A stretch of 64,000 nucleotides of DNA from Bariatricus massiliensis (GTDB taxonomy: Bacteria; Bacillota; Clostridia; Lachnospirales; Lachnospiraceae): positions 922,760 to 986,759 of the forward strand of contig NZ_LT574837.1 in the NCBI RefSeq assembly GCF_900086725.1. Direction: 5' to 3'. The translations under genes and the position numbers were made by a program. Within the stretch, counting starts at the first letter, position 1. Each line of letters begins with the position of its first letter. This document shows, in pieces, positions 58,211-64,000 of this stretch. Below the pieces are notes generated by a model. It ran no database searches. It had not been told where the DNA came from and saw only the letters and a program-made list of their open reading frames with translations.

Positions 58211-58428
58211 TGTGATTCTAACCTCCCCTCTAACTCTTCTAAACTTATCTTCAGAAAATCTGCTAAGTCACGCTTATTGATTTCATAAGAGCACTGTGAC
58301 GTTCCAGATTCCTTGGGACTGATGACCCGCCCAAATTTCCACACTCCAATACGAAGCTTATGACGGACTTCCGGCGCGCCACAGCCAATTACACGCGCAG
58401 CTTGACTCGCTCTAAGAATGTCATACAC
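58207..58428 (-). CDS. Small DNA-binding protein, excisionase-like
   Basis: 73 residues from a GTG with AGGAGG upstream. LRASQAARVIGCGAPEVRHKLRIGVWKFGRVI resembles a MerR/excisionase-type winged helix, followed by NKRDLADFLKISLEELEGRL. It could be the excisionase or an early regulator. Confidence 0.55.
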   Translation of the reverse strand: MYDILRASQAARVIGCGAPEVRHKLRIGVWKFGRVISPKESGTSQCSYEINKRDLADFLKISLEELEGRLESQ

Positions 58429-58508
58429 TTTGTTACACCTCCTCTTCTTGTTTGTAACTTATATTTTTGGTATAATCTTCCTAATCAAATGATGAAAGGA
58501 ATGATTGT

Positions 58509-58889
58509 ATGAAACTCAATCCAGATTGTATAAGAGATATCCTGCTTTACGTGGAATTAAATTCCGATTTAAGACATTTTATATCTATTTCTCCGTCAAA
58601 CCTGCCTACTGAACTAGAAAAGTATTCATCTGACGAAGTAATGTATCATATAAAACAAGCGGAATTATCTTCTCTTATTGAAACTCCATCTTGGTACTTA
58701 GATGGTGGTTGCTTGATTAAATATCTTCTACCAGAAGGACACAAATTTCTTGCCGACATCCGCGAAGATACAAATTGGAATAAAACTAAGGAAATTGCAA
58801 AATCTGCTGGTTCTAACTCTCTTGATGCTTTGAAACAGATAGCAACTGGTGTTGTCTCGGCAATTATCAAATCTCAACTTGGGCTATAG
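58509..58889 (+). CDS. DUF2513-like protein
   Basis: 126 residues (MKLNPDCIRDILLYVELNSDLRHF...YHIKQAELSSLIETPSWYLDGGCLIKYLLPEGHKFLADIREDTNW). DUF2513 proteins are common in Firmicute prophages, function unknown. It is on the plus strand, against the early operon, and overlaps the end of the small gene at 58867-59022 tail to tail by 23 bases. Confidence 0.8.
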   Translation: MKLNPDCIRDILLYVELNSDLRHFISISPSNLPTELEKYSSDEVMYHIKQAELSSLIETPSWYLDGGCLIKYLLPEGHKFLADIREDTNWNKTKEIAKSAGSNSLDALKQIATGVVSAIIKSQLGL

Positions 58890-59022
58890 ATACATCCATT
58901 ACAAGAGTCAGTTCTGCAATCCCTTTATTTTTTGTGGAACTGACAATTTTGTAATTCTTAAGACATTCCATTTTTTCATCATCTAAATATATATTTCCAT
59001 CTCTAATGGTTAATCTTTTCAC
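58867..59022 (-). CDS. 51-residue conserved-type phage protein
   Basis: GTG start after GGTGGTGTGAGAG. MKRLTIRDGNIYLDDEKMECLKNYKIVSS...AELTLVMDVSIAQVEI follows the compact beta-sheet plan of small phage proteins with a K-L-T-I-x-N/D-G-x-I-Y-L-D-D motif. Function unknown. Confidence 0.6.
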   Translation of the reverse strand: MKRLTIRDGNIYLDDEKMECLKNYKIVSSTKNKGIAELTLVMDVSIAQVEI

Positions 59023-59115
59023 CTCTCACACCACCCCCTTCTCTTTGTCCAATATTACCAATTGATTTCCCCATTAAGAAATGCTATAGTAATTTTATCG
59101 AACACTAGTTTGTTT

Positions 59116-59313
59116 TTATGCTGCCTTGAATAATTCCTCAAGTTGCATATTGGGAGAAACGATTTTTCTAATGACAAGAACTTCGTTCCAAGTAAATGCC
59201 GTAGCGCCATTTATTTTATTTCTTAGACTTCTTTCTGTGATACCTATTTTTAAAGCTAATTCATGGATAGTAATATCGGCTTTTACCATTTCTCCCCTAA
59301 GTACTCTATACAT
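59116..59313 (-). CDS. Cro-like helix-turn-helix regulator
   Basis: 65 residues from the ATG of MYRVLRGEMVKADI (AAAGGAG upstream). ITIHELALKIGITERSLRNKINGATAFTWNEVLVIRKIV is a Cro/CI-type helix-turn-helix. It is divergent from the CI-like gene and is first in the leftward early operon. Confidence 0.8.
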   Translation of the reverse strand: MYRVLRGEMVKADITIHELALKIGITERSLRNKINGATAFTWNEVLVIRKIVSPNMQLEELFKAA

Positions 59314-59332
59314 TAAATCACTCCTTTCTTTT

Positions 59333-59342
59333 CCGTCAACGG
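59333..59342. promoter_or_regulatory. Operator-like site O1
   Basis: CCGTCAACGG, close to the reverse complement of the site at 59458-59467 (CCGTTGACGG), lies between the Cro start and its promoter. Related half sites CCGTTAATTA occur at 59365-59374 and 59406-59415. Confidence 0.55.
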
Positions 59343-59355
59343 TTATCATGTGTGT

Positions 59356-59384
59356 ATTATATAGCCGTTAATTACTATTGTCAA
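59356..59384 (-). promoter_or_regulatory. Leftward early (Cro-side) promoter
   Basis: On the minus strand TTGACA (59379-59384), 17 bases, TATAAT (59356-59361): a consensus sigma-70 type promoter for the early operon. A CCGTTAATTA half site occupies the spacer, so repressor binding would block it. Confidence 0.85.
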
Positions 59385-59447
59385 CACAATTTTAGAATGT
59401 TTTTTCCGTTAATTATTATTTTGTAACTTTTGACGGAAATATTTTTC

Positions 59448-59476
59448 TTGACTCTATCCGTTGACGGTGCTATTCT
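59448..59476 (+). promoter_or_regulatory. Repressor-side promoter with internal operator
   Basis: TTGACT (59448-59453), 17 bases, TATTCT (59471-59476) drives the CI-like gene. The palindrome CCGTTGACGG (59458-59467) lies between the boxes. Confidence 0.8.
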
Positions 59477-59499
59477 CTACTTATAAGGAGGATTGGAGA

Positions 59500-59817
59500 A
59501 TGGGATTAGAAAAGATAGAAGAATATAAAAGACGACTTGGAATGACTACGGCAGAATTGGCAGAAAAATCCGGTGTACCCAAAGGCACCCTCGACAAAAT
59601 TTTATCTGGTGTAACTAAAGACCCCAAACTCGAAACCTTAAAAGCTATTGCCAGAGTTCTTGGGTGTACGCTAGATGATTTTGACGATGAACCTCAAGCA
59701 CGAACTATAGAACCATCTTTTGAAGATGTTGAATCTCTTATAGCTCGCAATGGTAAAGACTTTTCTACAGAGCAAAAAATGAAATTAATCAAGCTTTTGT
59801 CCGAAATAGATTTGTAA
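59500..59817 (+). CDS. CI-like helix-turn-helix repressor
   Basis: 105 residues from the ATG of MGLEKIEEYKRRLGM (AAGGAGGATTGGAG upstream). XRE-type helix-turn-helix (TTAELAEKSGVPKGTLDKILSGVTKDPKLETLKAIARVLG) with a short C-terminal part (FSTEQKMKLIKLLSEI). No LexA-type autocleavage domain is present, consistent with control by the ImmA-like protease encoded 12 bases downstream. Confidence 0.85.
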   Translation: MGLEKIEEYKRRLGMTTAELAEKSGVPKGTLDKILSGVTKDPKLETLKAIARVLGCTLDDFDDEPQARTIEPSFEDVESLIARNGKDFSTEQKMKLIKLLSEIDL

Positions 59818-59829
59818 GGATTGGTTTAC

Positions 59830-60555
59830 TTGAATAACAACTATATAAGACAGGCTGTCACAGATACGATAATTAAATGCCATATAAGTACTTTCCCAAT
59901 AGATTGTTTTAATATATTAAATCGCTTCGACTATAAGGTGTGTACATATTCTGAACTTCAATCACGAAATTTAGAATTGTATAAAATGTGTGTTTCATAT
60001 TCTGAAGATGCTTTTCGAATTGGAAATATGCATATAATTGCCTATAACGATAAGAAGCCCCCAAAACGAATCCGTTTTTCACTCATGCACGAATTAGGGC
60101 ATCACATTTTAGGGCACAAAAATGATACCCCTGAGAATGAAGAAGAAGCTAACTATTTTGCCAGTAATATCCTTGCACCAAGAATCGCAATGTATTATGC
60201 AAAGCTAAAAACAGTTGCTGATGTCAGTGAACTTTTTGAAATTTCCTCTTCTGCTGCTTACTATGCTGCCCAAGATTTCTCTGAGTGGTGTAACGAAGTA
60301 TGCCAGTCTGGGATGCATGACTATGATAGAAGTCTATATGCACATTTTTATAACAGTGTATATAATGGTTTCGTATATTCGATAAAGAAATGTGAATTTT
60401 GTGGTGCTACAGTTTATAATGAAAAGATGCCTTACTGCAAGGGTGCGTGTGCTCTTCATGATGAACCTAAACGGACACCTATGTTTGATGTACTTTCTGC
60501 CGACGACAGAAAAGTTTTACTACGTCTGGAAAATAATTGGCTTTATGATTTTTAA
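59830..60555 (+). CDS. ImmA/IrrE-type metallopeptidase
   Basis: 241 residues from a TTG with AAGGA 9 bases upstream. The zinc site is H-E-L-G-H (FSLMHELGHHILGH) with a Glu downstream (EEEANYFASNIL). A C-terminal Cys-rich segment (CEFCGATVYNEKMPYCKGAC) could bind another zinc. Such proteases cut the CI-like repressor upon DNA damage, as in ICEBs1. Confidence 0.88.
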   Translation: MNNNYIRQAVTDTIIKCHISTFPIDCFNILNRFDYKVCTYSELQSRNLELYKMCVSYSEDAFRIGNMHIIAYNDKKPPKRIRFSLMHELGHHILGHKNDTPENEEEANYFASNILAPRIAMYYAKLKTVADVSELFEISSSAAYYAAQDFSEWCNEVCQSGMHDYDRSLYAHFYNSVYNGFVYSIKKCEFCGATVYNEKMPYCKGACALHDEPKRTPMFDVLSADDRKVLLRLENNWLYDF

Positions 60556-60624
60556 TATAGATGCTTCGGCGTTTATATAAAGTGGTTTTCTCAATATAAG
60601 GAACGAAGGAAGAGAGGGAAAAAT

Positions 60625-61689
60625 ATGGGGCTAAGATTCAGAAAAAGCATTAAAATTGCTCCAGGAGTAAAAATCAATTTAAACAAAAACAGTATGAGCG
60701 CAACTGTCGGTTCAAAAGGTGCCCACTATACTGTAAATCCAAAGGGTAAGAAAACGGCTACTGTTGGCATCCCGGGCACTGGTATTTCGTACACAAAAAC
60801 ATCAAGCACCTCGGGACGTACAGAATATGGCACTGATAACTTCCAAGATAATTCATCGTTTTCAAGTCCAAACAGTCAAACACCGGACGACCCAGACAAG
60901 GGCAAATGGTATCAAAAAACTAGTTGGATTATAGCTCTTCTGATTTTATTCTTTCCAGTTGGATTATTTTTGATGTGGAAGTATACGAACTGGAAAAAGC
61001 CAATAAAAGTTATTATCACAGCGCTTTTTGCTTTTGTAACCATAAGCGCTATGACTTCTCCCAAACTTGAAAGTATGTCATTATCGGCTGATACGTCTAA
61101 AACATATGACATCAATCAAAATATTAAAATAACTGCTGAAATATTGCCTTCAGATTATGACATTCCAGACAGTGCTTTTAAATCTTCCGGGGGTAAAATA
61201 AAAATTTCTGACGATTTTATAGTATTCTCAGCTCCAAAAGCCGGCTCATACAAAATCTGGTTAGAATATGGGGGAATCAAAAGTAATACTATTTCAATAA
61301 AAACAGAAGATAAAACGGCCATCGAAAAAGAAAAAGCTGCTGTAGCTAAGAAAAAGGCGGAAGAAGAAGCTAAAAAGAAAGCTGAGGAAGAGGCTAAAAA
61401 GAAAGCGGAAGAAGAAGCCGCCAGAAAAGCCGAGGAAGAACGAATTGCTGCGGAGCAAGCTGCTGCAAAAGCCGAAGAAGAAGCTCGCATCAAAGCCGAG
61501 GAAGAAGCTCAAGCTGCTGAAAATGCCGCTTCGCAAACAGTAAATGAAACTACTGTATGGCTCTCTGCAACTGGAGAGAAATATCATCGCATACCAAATT
61601 GTGGAAGAATGAACCCAAACACTGCACGTGAAGTAACTCTTTCAGAAGCTCAATCATGGCATTATGAACCATGTAAAAAATGCTTTTAA
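60625..61689 (+). CDS. DUF4236 membrane protein with coiled coil and C-terminal CxxC domain
   Basis: 354 residues. N-terminal DUF4236 (LRFRKSIKIAPGVKINLNKNS...GIPGTGISYTK), two membrane helices (WIIALLILFFPVGLFLMW and VIITALFAFVTISAM), an Ig-like part, an EEEAKKKAEEE-type coiled coil (about residues 235-300) and a C-terminal domain (GEKYHRIPNCGRMN...PCKKCF) likely to bind metal. It is in the lysogeny region, so it may be expressed in the lysogen. Confidence 0.8.
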   Translation: MGLRFRKSIKIAPGVKINLNKNSMSATVGSKGAHYTVNPKGKKTATVGIPGTGISYTKTSSTSGRTEYGTDNFQDNSSFSSPNSQTPDDPDKGKWYQKTSWIIALLILFFPVGLFLMWKYTNWKKPIKVIITALFAFVTISAMTSPKLESMSLSADTSKTYDINQNIKITAEILPSDYDIPDSAFKSSGGKIKISDDFIVFSAPKAGSYKIWLEYGGIKSNTISIKTEDKTAIEKEKAAVAKKKAEEEAKKKAEEEAKKKAEEEAARKAEEERIAAEQAAAKAEEEARIKAEEEAQAAENAASQTVNETTVWLSATGEKYHRIPNCGRMNPNTAREVTLSEAQSWHYEPCKKCF

Positions 61690-61700
61690 ATAAATAAAAA

Positions 61701-61726
61701 CCGCCCGGTACTGGAATACCGGACGG
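61701..61726. terminator. Hairpin between the DUF4236 gene and the integrase
   Basis: CCG-C-CCGGTA ... TACCGG-A-CGG forms a stem with one mismatch 11 bases after the DUF4236 stop. The T-run is on the minus-strand side (A-run on plus), so it may not stop plus-strand transcription well. Confidence 0.45.
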
Positions 61727-61848
61727 CCTCACAACACAATGTCAACTCCGAAGAGCAGACAATAACTCACGTATATATTGTATCATCTTCGGAACAGCTT
61801 TGCAATCGAAACATATTTTCGGTGGCTGTTATTTTTATGCCCCAAAAT

Positions 61849-61862
61849 GTGCGATGTCGCAC
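61849..61862 (+). promoter_or_regulatory. GTGCG leader hairpin before the integrase gene
   Basis: GTGCGATGTCGCAC, 19 bases before the integrase ATG, followed by AAAGAAAGG. Third member of the hairpin set with 26141-26154 and 28924-28937. Confidence 0.55.
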
Positions 61863-61881
61863 AAAGAAAGGAAGATGACTA

Positions 61882-63036
61882 ATGGCAAAACGAAAAAAAT
61901 ACCCAAAGCTCCCAAATGGTTATGGTCAGATCCGTTACCTCGGTAAAAACCGTCGCAACCCCTACGGTGTGTATCCCCCCTCCACCGAAGTCGATGACAT
62001 TGGCCGCCCAAAAACTCCTCCGGCAATCTGCTATGTGAAGAACTGGATAACCGGCTTTGCGGTTCTGACTTCCTACCGGGCCGGGACCTACACCCCGGGT
62101 GATGAGCGTACACTAGAGTCAAAGAATGATGAAAAAGCCAGTGACCTGATACAAAAGCTACTGGCAGATTATAACCAGTCTCAGAACATAGAACCTCGGG
62201 AGCAGCTCCCTACATTCAAGGAGGTATTTGAGCGGTATTATGAGAATAAATTCAAGCGCTCTTACGGACATCGGGAAAAGAAAAGTTCTATGGAGCAGAG
62301 CATGTGCGCCGCATTCAAAAACACAAAGTCTCTGCACGACCGGGAATTTGCCAATCTGACACTGGATGATTTGCAGGCCGTGATAGATGCCTGTCCGCTG
62401 AAGCACGCCTCCCTCGAACTCATTGTCACCCTGTTTCATCAGATATACAACTATGCGATTCCCAACAACTTGTGTGAGCGTAATTATGCGGATTATGTGA
62501 AGATAGAGAAGGAAGATGATGATGTACATGGCGAAGCCTTTACTGAGTCTGAATTGGAAAAACTCTGGAACGATAAAGACCATCCAGCCACGGAGATGAT
62601 TTTAATTATGTGCTACTCCGGATTTCGTTTTTCTGCCTATAAAACGTTAGATATTAATTTGAAAGAGAAATATTTTCAGGGTGGAATTAAAACAACAGCA
62701 GGAAAGAACCGTGTTGTACCAATCCACAGCTCAATTTACGGACTCGTAAAACGCCGTTTAAGACGAGATGGCTCTTTAATGAGTATTTCTCCATATAAGT
62801 TCCGAACTGCCATGTATGAGCGGCTCAATGCGCTAGGAATCAAAAAACACACCCCACACGACTGCCGCCATACTTTCTCTGCGCTCTGCGAAAAATATGG
62901 CGTCAATGAAAATGATAGGAAGCGGATGCTCGGGCATTCCTTCTCGGATATCACGAATCGGGTATATGGCCACCGAGAACTGGAGGACTTGCGGAAAGAA
63001 ATTGAGAAGATACAGTTACCCATTAATTTGTTGTAA
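61882..63036 (+). CDS. Tyrosine recombinase integrase
   Basis: 384 residues. An N-terminal AP2-like arm-binding part (QIRYLGKNRRNPYGVYPPSTEV), a core-binding domain and a catalytic domain with Arg in CYSGFRFSAYKTL, His326 and Arg329 (HDCRHTF), His352 (LGHSF) and nucleophile Tyr362 (NRVYGH). It inserts the phage at the 17-bp core. The stop lies 150 bases from attR, with arm-type repeats at its 3' end. Confidence 0.94.
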   Translation: MAKRKKYPKLPNGYGQIRYLGKNRRNPYGVYPPSTEVDDIGRPKTPPAICYVKNWITGFAVLTSYRAGTYTPGDERTLESKNDEKASDLIQKLLADYNQSQNIEPREQLPTFKEVFERYYENKFKRSYGHREKKSSMEQSMCAAFKNTKSLHDREFANLTLDDLQAVIDACPLKHASLELIVTLFHQIYNYAIPNNLCERNYADYVKIEKEDDDVHGEAFTESELEKLWNDKDHPATEMILIMCYSGFRFSAYKTLDINLKEKYFQGGIKTTAGKNRVVPIHSSIYGLVKRRLRRDGSLMSISPYKFRTAMYERLNALGIKKHTPHDCRHTFSALCEKYGVNENDRKRMLGHSFSDITNRVYGHRELEDLRKEIEKIQLPINLL

Positions 63037-63052
63037 ACGTGTTGTAAACCGT
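63027..63052. repeat. Integrase arm-type repeat, right copy
   Basis: tttgttgtaaacgtgttg, matching 24916-24933, overlaps the integrase stop codon. The internal 11-base direct repeat TGTTGTAAACG/TGTTGTAAAC is perfect in this copy. Confidence 0.6.
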
Positions 63053-63185
63053 TTCAATTAATAATGATTATTTTGTATTTTTTGTTGCTTCATTTTATCT
63101 TATGAAACCTTGTTCAAATCCGCATGGTTGAGGGATTTTTTATAAGAATCCTTGTAAACTCAGGAAAAACTTTGTGAAATAATTA

Positions 63186-63202
63186 ATTTAAGAAATGGTT
63201 AA
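63186..63202. repeat. attR core
   Basis: Right copy of atttaagaaatggttaa. The host sequence to its right continues to the first small RNA gene. The rest of 63037-63266 is AT-rich attachment-region DNA with a possible weak integrase terminator (AATCC...GGATTTTTT, 63118-63140). Confidence 0.8.
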
Positions 63203-63255
63203 GATTCTTTCTTTTTCTTTTATAAACTCATCATATTTTAGCCACATTTTATCAT

Positions 63256-63410
63256 TATACTTAGAGTCAGATAGTTGATTAACACTCACTATCTCCCCCC
63301 TCATAAAGTAGCGCAATCGGGTTTTCCCGATTGCCGCACTTTACTCTCATTCCTTTAGATAACTATAGAAACAAAAAAATCCTCAGACTTCGGTCTGAGG
63401 ATTTTTCGGT
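63256..63410 (+). ncRNA. Structured small RNA 1 (tandem sibling pair)
   Basis: -10 box TATACT (63256-63261); start expected near 63267. Hairpin 1 is AGATAGT/ACTATCT (63269-63294), then single-stranded CTCCCCCCTCAT (63293-63304). Hairpin 2 is GCAATCGGG-TTTT-CCCGATTGC (63313-63334) extended by AAAGT/ACTTT. A conserved tail (TCATTCCTTTAGATAACTAT) leads to a strong UUCG-loop terminator (63375-63406). About 144 nt. The second copy at 63713-63868 shares this plan with compensating changes. Target and function unknown; the C-run suggests pairing with ribosome binding sites. Confidence 0.72.
63375..63406 (+). terminator. Terminator of small RNA 1
   Basis: AAAAATCCTCAGAC-TTCG-GTCTGAGGATTTTT: a 14-bp perfect stem with a UUCG tetraloop. 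Symmetrical, so it may also end the small gene that reads toward it from the right. Confidence 0.9.
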
Positions 63411-63424
63411 TTTTTGCCCTTTTG

Positions 63425-63571
63425 CTAAACTTGCCTTAGTTTCACATCCACTGCTTCTTTTCTGGCATTGTGGTTTTGATTCTGATTCTCCGGTTTTACT
63501 TTTTCAGTTATATTATTAAACTTGTTCAGATTCTTCTGCCTGTTCTGCTGTTCTTGTTCTTTTTTATCCAC
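63425..63571 (-). CDS. 48-residue hydrophilic protein, unknown
   Basis: GTG start with GAGGTGAT upstream. VDKKEQEQQNRQKNLNKFNN... then NQNQNHNARKEAVDVKLRQV: highly hydrophilic, Gln/Asn/Lys-rich, no Cys or Trp. Its end resembles the NHNARKEALGPNTxR tail of small Clostridia proteins of unknown role. It is between and opposite to the two small RNAs. Confidence 0.5.
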   Translation of the reverse strand: MDKKEQEQQNRQKNLNKFNNITEKVKPENQNQNHNARKEAVDVKLRQV

Positions 63572-63712
63572 GTTTATCACCTCTATATTAGTATGACAGC
63601 AAAAATACAGATTATGTATAGCTACATAGGAATTCAATTATTTTTTAATAATCGCTTAAGAAATTTTCCATTCTTTTTATGGACTCATCATACTTTTGTC
63701 ACATTTGCGCAT

Positions 63713-63868
63713 TATACTAAGAGTCAGATAGTTGATTAACACACAACTATCTCCCCCCTCATAAAGTAAACGCAGCCGGATATTCCGGTTGCCGCACTTT
63801 ACTCTCATTCCTTTAGATAACTATAAAAACAACGAAACCCTCGTATTCAAAATTGCGGGGGTTTTCGC
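63713..63868 (+). ncRNA. Structured small RNA 2 (tandem sibling pair)
   Basis: TATACT at 63713-63718, start expected near 63724. Hairpin 1 is AGATAGTTG/CAACTATCT (9 bp, 63726-63752), then CTCCCCCCTCAT (63751-63762). Hairpin 2 is GCAGCCGG/CCGGTTGC (63772-63792) with AAAGT/ACTTT outside. The same conserved tail is followed by a different terminator (CGAAACCCTCG...CGGGGGTTTTCG, 63833-63867). Relative to copy 1, two hairpin-2 pairs change on both sides (T-A to C-G, G-C to A-T) and one becomes G-T. Confidence 0.72.
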
Positions 63869-63916
63869 TGTACTACGTCTAATATCAAATCTCTCGCGAC
63901 AAATAACTCACTATTC

Positions 63917-64000
63917 CTTTCATTTTCTAGCTCCTCCTACCGGCAAGGGTAGACACCGAAATACATACCTTGCAATGCTTGAACGTGCGTTTCAATCCAC
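63917..64000. CRISPR. Possible edge of a type I-C CRISPR array
   Basis: The last 12 bases, GTTTCAATCCAC (63989-64000), equal the common end of type I-C repeats read in reverse (GTGGATTGAAAC). 72 bases upstream, CTTTCATTTTCT...CTACCGGCAAGGGTAG (63917-63952) is a plausible degenerate terminal repeat with its own short hairpin. A real array would continue to the right, beyond the window. The spacing is a little longer than the usual 66-68, so this is tentative. Confidence 0.4.

Larger units (their letters stand above)
24864..63202. mobile_element. Intact siphovirus-type prophage, about 38.3 kb
   Basis: Bounded by an exact 17-bp direct repeat (atttaagaaatggttaa) at 24864-24880 and 63186-63202, with the tyrosine integrase beside the right copy. 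Inside are complete lysogeny, replication, packaging, head, tail and lysis modules in the usual order, nearly all transcribed leftward from a CI/Cro-like switch at 59.3-59.5 kb. Tape measure, distal tail and Gp15-type chaperones indicate a long non-contractile tail. I saw no frameshift or stop in any core gene, so it may be inducible. Confidence 0.9.

Noticed and set aside
61340..61520. Tandem repeat DNA (GAAGAAGC-like)
   Set aside because: It is explained by the coding of an EEEAKKK coiled coil in the DUF4236 protein.
24916..63044. Using tttgttgtaaacgtgttg as the attachment core
   Set aside because: The right copy overlaps the integrase stop codon, and the 17-bp repeat lying further out on both sides gives a consistent host sequence that resembles the region upstream of the second small RNA.
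1..64000. tRNA or rRNA genes
   Set aside because: No tRNA-like cloverleaf or rRNA sequence was seen by eye; the prophage attachment core does not match a tRNA 3' end.

Overview
The window looks like a chromosome segment from a Gram-positive, spore-forming Clostridia bacterium, most likely a Lachnospiraceae gut commensal, carrying one complete prophage. The case rests on strong AGGAGG-type ribosome binding sites, TTG/GTG starts, a split transketolase, DUF5711 and DUF3298 proteins, a Spo0A-C-like protein and the Firmicutes-type dnaX-ybaB-recR cluster. I cannot name the species from sequence alone. No rRNA or tRNA gene was seen.

Bases 1-24.6 kb are host genes. A minus-strand block (CvpA fragment, DUF5711 propeller, LysM protein, HD hydrolase) is followed by a small serine recombinase. 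Next comes a pentose-phosphate operon (LacI regulator, then a transaldolase-like enzyme and the two transketolase halves). recR-ybaB-dnaX-phosphofructokinase run on the minus strand, and methionine aminopeptidase plus a tyrosine phosphatase on the plus strand. A large membrane-anchored C39-like protein, a methyltransferase, a histidine kinase/response regulator pair, a Spo0A-C-like protein, a DUF3298 protein and a GH25-LysM lysozyme complete the block.

Bases 24,864-63,202 are a siphovirus-type prophage bounded by a 17-bp direct repeat (atttaagaaatggttaa). From the right end: integrase, DUF4236 protein, ImmA-type protease, CI-like repressor and a switch region with two near-consensus divergent promoters. 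Leftward early genes follow (ssDNA-binding DUF2815, Cas4-like DUF2800, family A polymerase, VapE primase-helicase, a candidate origin rich in ACTAC/GTAGT, VRR-NUC, HNH, SNF2 helicase, Lar-like protein, a lipoprotein and a RinA-like activator). Then come an AT-rich DUF3825 cargo gene, a DNA adenine methylase, terminases, portal, a minor capsid protein fused to an ADP-ribosyltransferase, scaffold, major capsid, connectors, tail genes, a tail fibre with a candidate invertible C-terminal cassette, holin, an Ig-like gene cluster and an endolysin. Nearly all prophage genes are on the minus strand, many with 1-4 base start/stop overlaps.

Bases 63.2-64.0 kb, right of the prophage, hold two sibling structured RNA genes in tandem, with a conserved -10 box, a C-rich single-stranded segment, a covarying hairpin and separate terminators. 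A tiny hydrophilic ORF lies between them on the other strand. The last 12 bases resemble the first bases of a type I-C CRISPR repeat cut by the window edge. The strongest candidates for something new are the tandem small RNAs, the invertible tail-fibre cassette, the capsid-ADP-ribosyltransferase fusion, and a GTGCG hairpin leader that recurs just upstream of unrelated phage genes.
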